Shown here piece after piece: positions 11,431 to 21,884 of a stretch of 64,000 bases of DNA (the first letter of the stretch is position 1; every line of letters starts with the position of its first letter). The position numbers were made by a program, and so were the translations under genes. This DNA comes from Anaspis maculata (taxonomy: Eukaryota; Arthropoda; Insecta; Coleoptera; Scraptiidae). The notes beneath the pieces were generated by a model, which was not told the DNA's origin, searched no databases, and saw only the letters and a program-made list of their open reading frames with translations. The DNA lies in the NCBI GenBank assembly GCA_949128115.1, contig OX421962.1, positions 74,550,735 through 74,614,734 of the forward strand, read 5' to 3'.

Positions 11431-11645
11431 TATATCAAAACTACTTGATAGTTTATATTATGACTACACATGGTTAGATTTGAAACGAACAATCCGGAAC
11501 AAGACATTCAAGTCGACGAAGAAAAAAGGAAGATATATGAAAAATGTAATGACTCACTCAATTCAAGATTCAGTCCAAAATATGGAAAAAGAAATTTTGA
11601 AGTATTTGGACTTTGGTTTGGAGCTCAAAGTGTTCTCGAGTGAAA
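11430..11645 (+). pseudogene. R2-type restriction-like endonuclease fragment (copy 2)
   Basis: Frame containing 11483-11640 reads VRFETN, an acidic stretch, KRKIYEKCNDSL and FSPKYGKR, ending EVFGLWFGAQ. This aligns residue by residue with the 30.1 kb copy (VRYETN, RAIYEKCIDYY, YSPKYGTR, EVLGLWFGSR). Immediately upstream the counterpart of the conserved FIIDP is degraded to FIL followed by a stop. It is therefore a short remnant of the same retroelement lineage as the 30.1 kb copy and closer to it than to the 8.4 kb copy. The zinc finger and the first catalytic aspartate are absent. Confidence 0.7.
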
Positions 11646-12292
11646 CGACCCGGGGAAGGGGAGAAGAGGGGGGTGAAGTGTGACAGAATGAGCAAAATGA
11701 CAAAGCGTGAGCAAAATTAACAAAAACCATGCAACAAAAAAAAAATCAATATCTGAATAAAATAATAAGAACAATTGAAAACAACACAACAAGATAGGTG
11801 AACAGTCAGTCAAAGAAAAAGAAAGAGTAACGGATTCGGAACACAGGCACTGAGGGGAAGAATTCGTCAAAGAAACCCCTGAGTATTTCCTGAAGAAGAA
11901 GAAGAATAAGAAGAAGACTCAAATATGTTGTAACAAATTGATAAAAAGCTCACTGAGAATTTTTGGTATTCAGTGTTATCGAAATTAGTAAAACAAAATC
12001 GAAGAAGCATCAGTAGACAAATGTAAAAACATCAGCAGCCAATGCATGATAAAATCAACAATGTATAATAGAATACATCACAAAATAAAACTACCTATCA
12101 TAAATAATAATAACAGCAAAAATAACAGTGAGCATCAACAAAAATGATAAAAATATGAGAATCACAAAAGACGGAGGACAACGACATTGACATGAAAATC
12201 AAATCATGACACAGATAAGAATACGACGCAGAAAAATTAGTCAAGTGAGTACATGACAAGTAAATTACACACAAAATTAATGAAATTATCAA
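11646..12292. other. Purine-rich and A-rich low-complexity spacer
   Basis: Contains GGGGAAGGGGAGAAGAGG-type purine tracts (about 11650), GAAGAAGAAGAAGAATAAG (about 11892-11915) and scattered A runs. No gene or element end recognised. Confidence 0.55.
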
Positions 12293-12580
12293 ATGGGTGT
12301 GAAATTGGTGGAGACGAACCTAGAAGTCTGCTCCAGACTTGAAGAACGTCCCGAGAAGTGTCCGCCGGTGCTGGTGCGGCTTGCCAGGCAGGGAGATAGG
12401 CAGCTTGTACTAAGAAACAAGAAAAAACCTGAAGGGCAGTGGGGTGGTCGTCCAGGAAGATCTAACCAGAAAACGGCTGGATGTCCCCCAGCTGGCATGC
12501 ACCAAGTTTGACTACAGGAACGTGTGAGCCAAAGACGGGAAGATTTCCGTCAAAAGTGATGGCAATTACTATAAATGCAC
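12293..12580 (+). pseudogene. LINE ORF1-type protein fragment
   Basis: The translation has the pattern of the nucleic-acid-binding ORF1 protein of CR1/Jockey/L2-type LINEs: LEVCSRLEERPEKCPPVLVR, then RQLVLRNKKKPEG. A one-base shift later come EDLTRKRLDV, LACTKFDYRNV (followed by a stop) and KDGKISVKSDGNYYKC. In the family this is the RRM-like to C-terminal region. It lies about 100 bp upstream of reverse-transcriptase sequence from the same element type, so the rest of ORF1, the endonuclease and the RT N-terminus have been deleted. Frameshift and stop make it inactive. Confidence 0.65.
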
Positions 12581-12689
12581 TTCTACCGATTTAGCCAAGA
12601 TCCCAGTGATAATAGTTGCTGATAACTCGGAAAACTATTCATGCCATTCCTGCTACCCATATGTAACTCATGTAATAAATGTTAGCTGC

Positions 12690-12950
12690 AGCACTCAGGA
12701 TTTCCCACGCGTTGGAAAGAATATCAAGTGATTCCTACATCAAATCCAACTGAAATGAAAGATCTCCGCCCCAAAAATAATTCAAAATCATCTGCGGATC
12801 CACCTAAAAGTCAACAGTATACTAGAAAGTATACTACCTGTCACCTAATCTGGATTTCGGTCGGGTCACAGCTGCTGTACTGCCTTACTTAATATCACGG
12901 ACGACATTCTTCATGCCTTAGACTTTTTAAATGCCTTTGACACACTCAAT
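12690..12950 (+). pseudogene. LINE reverse transcriptase fragment, N-terminal motifs
   Basis: Non-LTR RT signatures in shifting frames: FPTRWKEYQVIPTSNP and EMKDLRP (about 12700-12770), then SGFRSGHSC (about 12853-12880), the DDILHALD stretch, and DFLNAFDTLN (about 12918-12950). The last matches the DFSKAFDTLNH block around the first catalytic aspartate (motif A). The coding sequence is cut exactly at 12950 by an 852-bp transposon and resumes after the right copy of the 8-bp duplication as NDILPS. CR1/Jockey-group by overall look; clade not certain. Confidence 0.8.
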
Positions 12951-13802
12951 TAGAGAGACTGTACCTAGAGAGACGAAGCTGTGAAAGGGATATATCGGTA
13001 TTCTCTGTCAGTGTCTCGGCATTTCCTGGCCTCGTCAAAATTTAAAACATAGTCAGCTGGGTGGGCGTGGTTGCTATTGACATTTGTCATTTCCCCGATT
13101 TGTTTACAATCTTGAATTGTCATTATTTTGCATGCCGAAATCGCCGAAATCCGGGCTAAAAATGCCAAAACGAAAAAGGTGCACCGTGAAGCAGTACAAA
13201 AGTCGGGAAGATGTGATGTTTTCCTTGCCGAAGAAACCATCAGGTATAGAATCTTGCAAAATTGATGAACTTCTGTTATTGTACTTTTTGGGTTTTCCAG
13301 CTGTTCGGGGCCAGTACCTACTGAAATACATAATATACCTACTGCGCTTACGGCAATTACAAATCTATCTTCACGATGGGGTCACCACGTCGACGGTTAC
13401 TGCATTCAACGATCAACGGAATTTGTGTTCGAGGGAATGAGTTGGATGATGAAACCTACGTTCGACGAAATGCCAGCAGTACTTGAAATACGGTGTACGA
13501 AAGCATCTGCTATGTATGGAATACAATATACATGCCTAAAACAGTTTTTAAGAGTTTCTGTTAAATTTAGTGAAAAAATCTGTGTTGAAAGATGAAATGG
13601 TCGACTTCATAACCTCAACAAAAATATTGACAGCTCATGTCATGAATTTTGACTGTGACGCAGGGTGGTTTAGTAACAAGCAATTGCACCACACCCTGAC
13701 GTGCAAATACCCTAGTGCTCTAGCTTTCTCTCTCTATATACCATCTCGCTCAATGACTTGGCTTACGTCTCTCTCTGGGTGACCAGATCCCAGGTCTCTC
13801 TA
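12951..13802. mobile_element. 852-bp THAP-bearing element with 8-bp target duplication (P-like or hAT)
   Basis: Ends are TAGAGAGAC (12951-12959) and GTCTCTCTA (13794-13802). A perfect 8-bp duplication CACTCAAT flanks them at 12943-12950 and 13803-13810. Removing one duplication and the element restores continuous LINE sequence across FDTLN-NDIL, which proves the boundaries. The left part carries a THAP-like first exon at 13132-13243. A THAP DNA-binding domain plus 8-bp duplications is the P-element superfamily pattern, although hAT also makes 8-bp duplications. At 852 bp it is non-autonomous. A short internal hairpin CAGGGTGG/CCACACCCTG lies at about 13661-13698. Confidence 0.85.
13132..13243 (+). 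pseudogene. THAP-like first exon of a transposase
   Basis: ATG at 13132, with a second in-frame ATG at 13162, gives a basic start and then KRKRCTVKQY and MFSLPKKP. This is the layout of a THAP zinc finger, the N-terminal DNA-binding domain of P-type transposases: C-x4-C near the start and a hydrophobic-Pro-Lys block. The second cysteine of the C-x4-C pair is Tyr here (tac), so zinc binding would be lost. A possible splice donor CAG|GTATAG follows at 13243/13244; reading through it instead gives an open frame to 13440 without further THAP features. The later Cys-His pair is absent, as expected if the other exons were deleted. Confidence 0.55.
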
Positions 13803-13829
13803 CACTCAATAATGACATACTGCCATCTA

Positions 13830-14011
13830 CCGTATTTTCGTTAAAGTCATGAATTGGGGCAGGCTATGAAAGTGAAAACGTATGTCGTGAATTCATCAAT
13901 AATCACTCTAATTTGATGTCAACATGATGAGCTGTCGTCATGGAATACATCTTGGACATACGTTTCGAAGTTCACAGCCTGTCCCAATTCATGATTTTGA
14001 CGAATATATGG
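13830..14011. mobile_element. 182-bp hairpin MITE with TA flanks
   Basis: CCGTATTTTCG at 13830 and CGAATATATGG ending at 14011 are imperfect inverted ends. Inside, GTCATGAATTGGGGCAGGCT (about 13847) pairs with AGCCTGTCCCAATTCATGAT (about 13976) and GACATACG pairs with CGTATGTC near the loop. TA dinucleotides flank it (13828-13829, 14012-14013), suggesting Tc1/mariner-type integration. The CCGTAT end is shared with the hairpin MITEs at 18952 and 32475. It lies in the decayed LINE. Confidence 0.7.
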
Positions 14012-14029
14012 TAGAATTGACGGCACACC

Positions 14030-14235
14030 AGAGTGACCTGTGGGCGGCGCTGAACAGAAAAACCAAAATCGTTTCGGACGAGTCCGTGTGTTGAAATAGG
14101 GGAAGCAAGACCGTCAGCTGAAGTGCCGGCCCATTATCAGGTCACAGGCGAACCTAAAACCCAACTGAAAATCTAGATGCGCCACTGGTTAAACTCAGTT
14201 CGTGCAGTTAGGCTCCGCCCACAGGTCCCTCTGGT
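14030..14235. mobile_element. 206-bp inverted-repeat MITE
   Basis: CCAGAGTGACCTGTGGGCGG at about 14030-14049 is mirrored by CCGCCCACAGGTCCCTCTGG at about 14216-14235. No convincing target duplication is visible, so the boundaries are approximate. No coding potential. It separates LINE RT fragments. Confidence 0.55.
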
Positions 14236-14480
14236 ATTCCAAGTACTCTATATTGAGAAACACTTTCCCCCTCAGCTTTGAGATTGAGACTGATAGAGGC
14301 TTTTTTGCGTGGCAGGCGGCAGGCGGAGTGCCGCGAGGGGGAAAGTCGTCACCGCGTTCTGCGCCTGAGGGTGTCCCGCAGGGGTCAATCATGAGTCTTG
14401 ACATGTTCTCTGTCTATCTGACAACCATGTGTTCACGTGGGAAGGTGTCTTGGATATGCGCGGGAGACGCTCACTGAAAC
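14236..14480 (+). pseudogene. LINE reverse transcriptase fragment, motif B to C
   Basis: Contains the highly conserved non-LTR RT motif GVPQGSI (about 14369-14389) followed by a stretch matching SPLLF-x-VYI. About 60 bp later a degraded catalytic motif reads ICAGDAH where YADD-x-x is expected. The Ala-Gly change removes one catalytic aspartate, so this copy is dead. It continues the element interrupted at 12951, 13830 and 14030. Downstream (14500-14560) DVHNLTLGFR is faintly LINE-like. Confidence 0.7.
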
Positions 14481-15311
14481 TCCGCCACACCTGCTCAACA
14501 GGACAGGGTCAAGTTTCGCACAGATGTTCATAACCTGACCCTTGGGTTCAGGGGTACCTTTACGCGTCCCATGGACAAACTAGAAGTGTTTTGACGCTTA
14601 TTTTCAATTCTCATACAACATAGCGAAGCTCTTGAACGTACTGCCGCAAAATTACAACAATAACCAGCCTTGCTACCTTCAAGAGATCCTTGTTTCGGTT
14701 TTGGAGCTGGAGCAATGGTGTGCTCCGGATGACCTCACCTCTTCAGGTTCACACGTACTTTTTCTGGTAAAAGGCCCGATTTTGCTCTGCTGCCAGCCAC
14801 CTCAATATCGAAAAAATCTCACGTGCCTGCGTGCTCCTATCTAAATATTCAAAATCACTGATTTTTTTAGCATTTCCCAGAATAAGGATTTATTTGTATT
14901 TTATATTCCATATCAGACAGGATTAGGTGGAAGAACAGGAATCCTCGTCTATACTTGGTGCCCTGAACCTCGCCCCGTAGCATTGCCAGTTTTTATTTGT
15001 TATGTAATTATTGCGAAGTGCTGAATATAATAGTATTATATTATTATACGACTTCCACAAGACACAGCATTGTCACACGACTGGTTTTAGGGCACGACGA
15101 GCTTGCGAGGAGTGCTCCAAATGAAGAAGTTTGACAATACTTACGTCTTATTAAACAAGTATAAAGTACTATTGCATGTACTTTTTCTTAATGATCGACC
15201 AGAAAATGGGAATTCTGGCTGCTGAAAATAGAAACGTTTGACAGGTGACACTTCGCAACTGACGTTCGCCTACCTTCTAATGGCAATTAATTGTTTCAAT
15301 TGGTTGAAAAG
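14481..15311. other. Unassigned stretch
   Basis: Possible decayed LINE tail to about 14640. The rest has no recognisable gene. Around 15035-15190 the TATA-rich TATTATATTATTATAC and a GACGAGCTTGCGAGGAGTG hairpin-like motif faintly resemble the dispersed repeat at 16.9 and 48.2 kb. Confidence 0.4.
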
Positions 15312-15509
15312 CAGTTTATGATAAGCTGAGTTTATGATGAGCGATTTTTTGCCGCGATTTGAGCTGAGCTGAGCGGAGCGGAGCGATTTTTTTGCCTAGG
15401 CCAATTACGATGCGGGGACGTGACATCATGAATGGACGGGATTGGTCCAGACAAAAAAAAAATTGCTCAGCTCAGCTCCGCTCCGCCGGGTATCGCTCAT
15501 CATAAACTG
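15312..15509. mobile_element. Hairpin MITE with GAGCTGAGC/GGAGCG inverted arms
   Basis: GTTTATGATGAGCGAT (about 15330; a near-duplicate CAGTTTATGATAAGC starts at 15312) pairs with ATCGCTCATCATAAAC ending near 15508. Inside, GCTGAGCTGAGCGGAGCGGA (about 15364) pairs with CTCAGCTCAGCTCCGCTCCG (about 15465). Target duplication not evident. Non-coding. Confidence 0.6.
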
Positions 15510-16890
15510 ACCATGTTACACAGAAAATTACCCAATAACAACACAGAGTTTCTCCGGCTGGGACTCGTCTTTATTAATAATTTTCACTCTTCGCTTCACA
15601 ATACTTTCTCTTTTCACTTTCCGCATTTTCTTCTAAATCTTCGTGGTCTACCTTCTTGGTTAGGGGTTTGTTTACCTTGATGACGTGAAGGCCCACGTGA
15701 TCTCTGGAGGAATCTAGAAGAGGGGAAAAAAAGAGATAGTGATAACAATTTTCTTCTTGGTAGCCATCTTACCATCCTAAGAAGTGGAAACGCTTTTCCA
15801 AGCCCAAGTACGGCAATTCGACATTTTTCCCGTTTCTTTCGTCGTCTGTGCTGGTGTATAGTGCTCCACGTCTTCCGCGAAGACCCGCACTAATTCTTGA
15901 GGCAAGAAAGATTGTTCGTCCACCCACGTTTACGAAGCCCGCCAACATCAAGGGTATGTCCCATGCCGCTCTGTGTGTTGTTCCCCCTAATTTTTGTCCC
16001 TCCATATTTTGTTAGGCTTCTGGTTTTACCCTGGGGCCTATATTGCTAGTATTGTGACCCACATTTCGAAGAAACGGCCACATCGACAACATCAGATAGC
16101 CGAGCCAGGAAGCCGAGTCCTCAGGTTTGGATTTGGTTCGGTGTCGTCCGCCACACGAACCCAAACTCTTCCACAATAGACAGCCGGGCTGGTGTCTTGT
16201 TTTCTCGCGACGGCAAGGAGTCCAAATCCACCACGACTACCTGAGGCTGACTCCTCCAACACCGGTAGCGCCCACGGCCACGTTCCATCTCCGCCAACGC
16301 CGACACCATCTACGTAGCGACCCAGTGGACGGCAAGGGGCACCAGCTTGCATCGGAGGCGTGAGTTTTCCCCCGAATGCAACGGACGTTGCGGTGGTGTT
16401 GTTTCATGTTATCTTGTTGCGTGTTAATCGTCGTATCTAGGTTAATTGAGCTCAATTAGTTTAGGCCCTACGACCCGCTTTATTAACTCACCTGACACCT
16501 TGACATCGACGTCAAACCACCCCACTACCACAGCTCCTGGGTTATTCGACCAGGGGAAAATTGCACGAGTAACCTCAGCGTCAAAAATTAGCGGTCCCCC
16601 CTGCAGTCTTATGTTGTTGTTTTACACACAGCGGCATAGTAGTATCCATTCGATTCGTATTGTTGAATACCTACAAACTATTGGCGAATAATACACCCTT
16701 CCAACAAAGCGTCTGTGGTTCTGTTACTTACTGCTTTCTTTTTGGTATAATCACATTACCCCTTCACCCCAATCACTGTCTTGCTGGGTCTAGTGTGACT
16801 GTCAAGGCCAACGAACAGCTGATTGGTCTGGCCGCCACCAGCAGGATGAGCCGAAGCTAACAACCATTACGCTTTATAAGAGCACTGTTT
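15510..16890. other. Unassigned stretch, GC-richer at 16.1-16.4 kb
   Basis: Overlapping frames on both strands (15769-16005 minus, 16092-16352 minus, 16127-16363 plus) reflect local GC content rather than a recognised gene. A possible exon-to-donor junction AAG|GTATG at about 15952 and acceptor TTTTGTTAG|GC at about 16015 is noted but not supported by homology. No element ends seen. Confidence 0.4.
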
Positions 16891-16899
16891 TCGATGTAA

Positions 16900-17060
16900 T
16901 AATGAATCCATTATAGTAACGCAAAGTAGATGAATAGTGCATTATTCAACGAGCATTATAATGACAGTTATAATCCACAAGGGTGTAGTTTTAGTTTAGG
17001 ATACGAGCGATAGCGAGATTATGACCATTATATGTAGAATACCATGCTTTGTCCACAGAT
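16900..17060. repeat. Dispersed repeat with ATTATTCAA motif (copy 1)
   Basis: Contains GTGCATTATTCAACGAG, then a CGAGCGATAGCGAG mini-hairpin, then AGAATACCATGCTTTGTCCA. The same order of motifs (ATTATTCAACAAG, CGAGCCTTGGCGAG, GAATACTATGCTTTATCCA) is found at 48.16-48.37 kb. Non-coding, ends undefined, class unknown. Confidence 0.45.
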
Positions 17061-17339
17061 ATATCAAATTAAATGGAAATAAAGGTACTCGTTTGTTAAA
17101 AAAATACAGGCGCGCCACTGGCACATTCGGTTGCACCGACATTCCGCCATAAACAGCATGACGCTAATTATGACAGCAGCCAGCATAGATAGTCTCCAAA
17201 AAAGAGCTATAATTTATCTTCTGGGGCCATTTCATAAAAATTTTACAAACAAGTTCGTAATTTTTCGTGATTATTCAGACAGCAGGTCCAAAGAAGCCAG
17301 TTGGGAGGCTTCCTTAATTTCCGGCGGCGAGCATTCGAA

Positions 17340-18660
17340 ATTTCCAGATTGCCACCCATTTTAAGCGCACTTTCCCAAAAAATGGGAAAAAGGCGCTTTT
17401 AGCTTCACTTTGTCCGTTTGTCCGTCCGTCCGTCTGTCCGTCTGTCCGTCCGTCCGCACCCGAAATAACTCCTCGGGGAAGAAAGATATCGATGTGGTGT
17501 AAACGCTGATCAATAGTACATATGTCCAGGATGTCAAGTTGACTTTTAGTTTTTTGTTATTCTGCCGCCATCTTTGATCCGCCATTTTGAATTTCTCTAA
17601 GTGATCCGATTGAAATGAAATTTGCAGGCAATGTGAACCACATCAAGATCTATCCAATTTTCGACAATTGATGTCCCGCCGCCATCTTGTATTCTCCATA
17701 TTGAACATGTTCCGAAGTGACAGAACTAGGAAAATTATGCCTCAACGAAAAAAGATATCGATGTGGTGCAAACGCCAATGAAATGCGTACATGTCCACCA
17801 TATAAAGTTGACCAATGATTTTTGTCATTCAGCTGCCATCTTTGATCCGCCATTTTGAATTTCTCTAAAAGTGATCCGATTGAAATGAAATTTGCAGGCA
17901 ATGTAAACCACATCAAGATCTATCCAATTTTTGACAATTGATGTCCCGCCGCCATCTTGTATTCTCCATATTGAACATGTTCCGAAGTGATAGAACTAGG
18001 AGAATTATGCCTCAACGATAAGAGATGCGATGTGGTGCAAACGCCAATCGAATGCGTACGTGACCACCATATAAAGTTGACCAATGACTTTTATCACTTG
18101 GCCACCATCTTTGATCCGCCATTTTGGATTTCTCTGAAAGTGGTCTGATTCGAGTGAAATTCGCAGGCGATGTGAACTTCAATTAGATACATCAAATTTT
18201 CGACAATTGATGCTCCGCCGCCATTTTGTATTCTCCATATTGAACATGTTTCAAAGTGATAGAACTAGGAGAATGCCTCAACGAAAAGAGATATCAATGT
18301 GGTGCAAACGCCAATCGAATGCGTACGTGACCACCATATAAAGTTGACCAATGATTTTTGTCACTTAGCCGCCATCTTTGATCCGCCATTTTGAATTTCT
18401 CTGAAAGTGGTCCGATTTCAGTGAAATTCACAGGCGATGTGAACTTTATCAAAATACATCCGATTTTAGACAAATGATGCTCTGTCGCCATCTTGGCCGC
18501 CATATTGAAATTTCTTATCACTTAACGATTTTCATGGAGCTTTGTTTTATATGATCATTTTTATTCTCCAGCCAAATTCCAACATTCAGCCGCCATCTTG
18601 GCCGCCATATTGAAATCTCTTATTAGTGGAACGATTTTCATGAAACTTGGAACTCACCCT
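17340..18660. repeat. Tandem satellite, period about 268 bp, about 4-5 units
   Basis: The landmark GCCATCTTTGATCCGCC recurs at 17567, 17835, 18104 (one change) and 18371, giving spacings of 268, 269 and 267 bp. Each unit also carries a second GCCGCCATCTTGTATTCTCC block, TGAACATGTT and ATATCGATGTGGTGCAAACG. Units are roughly 85-90 percent alike, with decay toward the right end (18480-18640). A microsatellite of TCTGTCCG/CCGTCCGT units (about 17406-17457) precedes it. The open frames over it (for example 17650-17916 minus) are by-products of the repeat. Confidence 0.85.
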
Positions 18661-18949
18661 TGTTTTTTATTCAACGGCAACTGACAACTGATCTACAGCA
18701 AGAGTTTATCAGGTTTGGCGGCACTTACTCCTTTCTTGCCCAAAAAAGCAATTGTTCCGCACAATTATTGGACTGGAGCTTTAAGTTTGTTGTTCAGCAT
18801 TGGTCAAAGGCCGTTTGCGCAAAATTTCAAAAGGGACATATTTATTTCGGGTCAAACCTCAAAATGCCTGGGCTATTTAACCCTCATAATTATAGCTATC
18901 GACAGAACGTATCAACACTTCTCTAGTCATTTTGAACTAGTGATTCGTG
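18661..18949. other. Unassigned, short open frame
   Basis: A plus-strand frame at 18715-19026 runs into the adjacent MITE and has no recognised domain; a hydrophobic run (LGYLTLIIIAI) could be a membrane segment or chance. Confidence 0.3.
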
Positions 18950-18951
18950 TA

Positions 18952-19071
18952 CCGTATAATCAAAAACTTCCCTCCTCTAGGCAGGCTGTGGCCTGGCCAA
19001 AATCAGCCTCGTTTGCCTGCCAATGACCAGACTACAGCCTGCCTAGAGGAGGAACGTTTTTTATCATACGG
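18952..19071. mobile_element. 120-bp hairpin MITE, family 1 (copy 1)
   Basis: CCGTATAATCAAAAACTTCC at 18952 pairs with the complementary end GTTTTTTATCATACGG at 19071, with TA on both sides (18950-18951, 19072-19073). The interior reads AGGCAGGCTGTGGCCTGG and GACTACAGCCTGCCT, and the loop AAAATCAGCCTCGTTTGCCT is identical to the loop of the copy at 32475-32599. TA target duplication suggests Tc1/mariner-type mobilisation. Confidence 0.85.
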
Positions 19072-19075
19072 TATT

Positions 19076-21282
19076 ATACGCTGCATGAAATTTCGTCCAG
19101 AATCGAAACAATAATTTCAAATTGACCGGCACTTCTTCCATCACGCGTTCGCGGAATCATCAACGGCTCTGCAGGCATTTTCGTGGAATATACACAAGAT
19201 GGAAGATTCTGCAAAAAAATCGTTTTGTTAAAATAAGCACAGTATTCCAGAGTGGCCCCCTTAATTTCAAGCGTGCTATGCAAATATGGAATGAACAATT
19301 TGCATTCGCTTTAGCATAATTGCGCCAAGAGCTAAAAGAGTGTAAAATTGACGATTTCTATCTCTCAATTGTACGTACGTTACTGCTGTGAGATAAAATT
19401 AAACTTGAATTCACATTCAAATTGCATTTTATGCCCACTTACATGATCACGTCGTAGCGGTGCGCGCGGTGGATATTATGTTTTCAGGGCAAATCCAATT
19501 CGCTAATTAAATTTGCATGGGATTTCCCGGTTAATTCGCGACCGATACGGCTTATCTTGGGGTGGTGTTATGGCTGAAGTTCATGTTATCACACACACTT
19601 CTATGTTATATTTAATTTGATTGTGGAATAATAATTTTGTGCCTCCAGTAAACTGCTCAGCAATAATAATATAGAACAACAATAACAACAATAATATAAC
19701 AAGAATTTAAAAAAAAAATGGAGCGACGTCAGCTCTTTTCCTTGTTAGAGTTTAGGGCGTTCATCAGTGATTTTAGCGAGGACTTTCGACTTTCGAGCAT
19801 GGACGTTTTCGAGATGCTTCACCAACCAACCATGGAACATAATTCCACTGGCGTTGTTGCAACTTGGAATAACACAACTACAGCAGGACTCAAAAATTGC
19901 CGTTCAAATGACTCGTCAAAAGATCTGCTCCTTTACACGCCGACACACTTTGCCTGAGAATGCATTTCAGAGTATGGATTGCCTCCCTATATCCTGATTA
20001 CAATAATTATGTAATTCCCTATTATGCATGGCGTGTTCGACTGACAGCTATTCCATTATTTAACAACATTGGATCGCTAAATTAGCACAAAGCACTTAAT
20101 CCGCTATTTGCTCAATACATCACCGCAACATTCGCAACACAGGACGCAGTAGCCTGATCCATTTCAGAGAATCCGGTTGCGTTCCCAGTCTGATCTCTCA
20201 TTGCAGTTTGCAGACAGATATAAAAAAAACTAAAACAAGATGAATTTTATGACTTCCCTTTTCAATTCACTTCACAACACTTTCCCTTTCAATTCAATTC
20301 ACAACAGCTGGAAGTTTTCATTGTGAAAAAGGCTACTAAGATTGCGTTCGAGATCGTCTTTCGCAGAAGAACCCAAATCGGACGGGTTGGATCGTGACCT
20401 GGACCTTTCTGCTGGCGCTGACTTGACACTAAACCGCACTCAACCTTCGACACCTGACTGGACCCAAAACGACCTTGACCTTATCCTGACGCAAGACTGA
20501 TTTGCACTTTTGCTCAGTTCGTGACGTTTTTAAGCAAATCGACCCGCGCTCGATGACAAAATAGTAATAGTCTCAAAGACAAAACGTGAATGTTTGAGAG
20601 GTTATATGGGCTGTGGAGGAATTCCGCCAATCTATCGATTTGACAGGGTATCGATAATCATAACCGACCATCATTTTCTGATTTATTGAAGAAGCTATAC
20701 AAAACCTGACTGTACGACTCGACTATACATCCTAGCAGTTCCAGATCAGATACCGAGAATGAGAAGAACACTGCGTGCATATGATTGTCTCAGTCAATCC
20801 GTTCCATAGTCCGGAGGTTAGTGACCAAAAATCAAGTGAACTTTGCACTTGGTGACAAAAGCACGAACATTGGTAAGATGGTCCAAACGACCGTGCTCTC
20901 TCGACTTTTTCTCAGGGAGGAGGCAGGGCGACCTTGAAAGTGTTGGAAGTGCTGGAGCTCCTACGAAACCACTTTTTAATATCGCTATACCCAATGCAAA
21001 AAAAAACGTATGACTCTACCATAAACCTCAACAGTATCAATCACAATGTCCCTATCGTTCTTTCCCTACTGTTAAAAAAATAAAGTGTTCGGTTAGTGCG
21101 AGAAATTTCTTTCAATTTTTTTTTCGCCTACAAAAACATGGACAATAATTGGCGTCTTTGACGTCTTTCCCTATAGTGGAGTCGGTACATTATCATACCC
21201 TGCATTTTTAAGTAATGCAATGTCTCTTGGCACCTGTTTGAACAATTTTGTCCATCGTCGCAAGCGAAATTTTAGCTGAGAT
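19076..21282. other. Unassigned 2.2 kb
   Basis: No recognisable domain. A frame at 19718-19957 starting MERRQLFSLLEF has no assignable family. Poly-AATAATA at 19660-19700. At 20360-20500 a run of GACCTGGAC/CTTGACC-like words forms a loose short repeat. Nothing else seen. Confidence 0.4.
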
Positions 21283-21300
21283 CCTGTATACAGGGTGGAG
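21283..21300. repeat. Abutting CCTG-TATA-CAGGGTG element termini
   Basis: CCTG (21283-21286), TATA (21287-21290) and CAGGGTGGAG (21291-) match the right end, target and left end of the CAGGGTG palindrome superfamily seen elsewhere in the window. No mate for either end was found nearby, so these may be truncated elements. Confidence 0.4.
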
Positions 21301-21884
21301 AAAAAAAAGTTAAAAAAAAATGCATCTTTTGAACGGACAAGGGTAGAGTATTGCAGGGCATGTCATATGATGCGCAATTTGATGGTTGCTGAGGTAGGTA
21401 CCTACGATAAACCATTTTGAAACATTGCTAACCGTTTTCGAGACATTCTGAAGAAACTGAGATCTGTCAAAAAAAACTATTAAAGGAGACCACAACACAA
21501 AAATCGAGTATATATTTTATTTGACTAACTTATATAGGGAAGGTAGTTCAAGAGTATATGGAACAAATCTACGTTTCTAGTTTTCTATACGATGTAACAG
21601 GTTTATTTGGTTGCCTATAGTCAGCTTCACTAACATTACCGTGGAGCAAAAGGGGCTATACTGCTGATAAAACTGATTGAAAATGGTTTGTGTTTGATAC
21701 AGGCGACTCTTCGTGTCCAAAGAAGCTATTTTCGAATTGAATTGGCCATTTTTCAAATCACTGACGAAGCAGCACGGGCATATTCCAACATTTCTGGCTC
21801 GAAATTTACGTACGCTCGCTCTAGCCGTTGCTAAGAATCAACCCAGGCACGGCGATTTTCATCTATTTCACCCGGAACCTGCTC

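Noticed and set aside
16092..16455. Overlapping frames on both strands in a GC-richer patch, considered as gypsy gag or protease region
   Set aside because: No zinc knuckle, no D-T/S-G protease motif and no consistent frame; local GC content explains the lack of stops.
17361..18521. Minus-strand frames encoding repeated FKMADQRW-type peptides
   Set aside because: They are translations of the 268-bp satellite; the frame breaks between units.
18715..19026. A possible membrane-protein fragment (hydrophobic LGYLTLIIIAI run)
   Set aside because: Only one hydrophobic run, no family motif, and the frame runs into a MITE.
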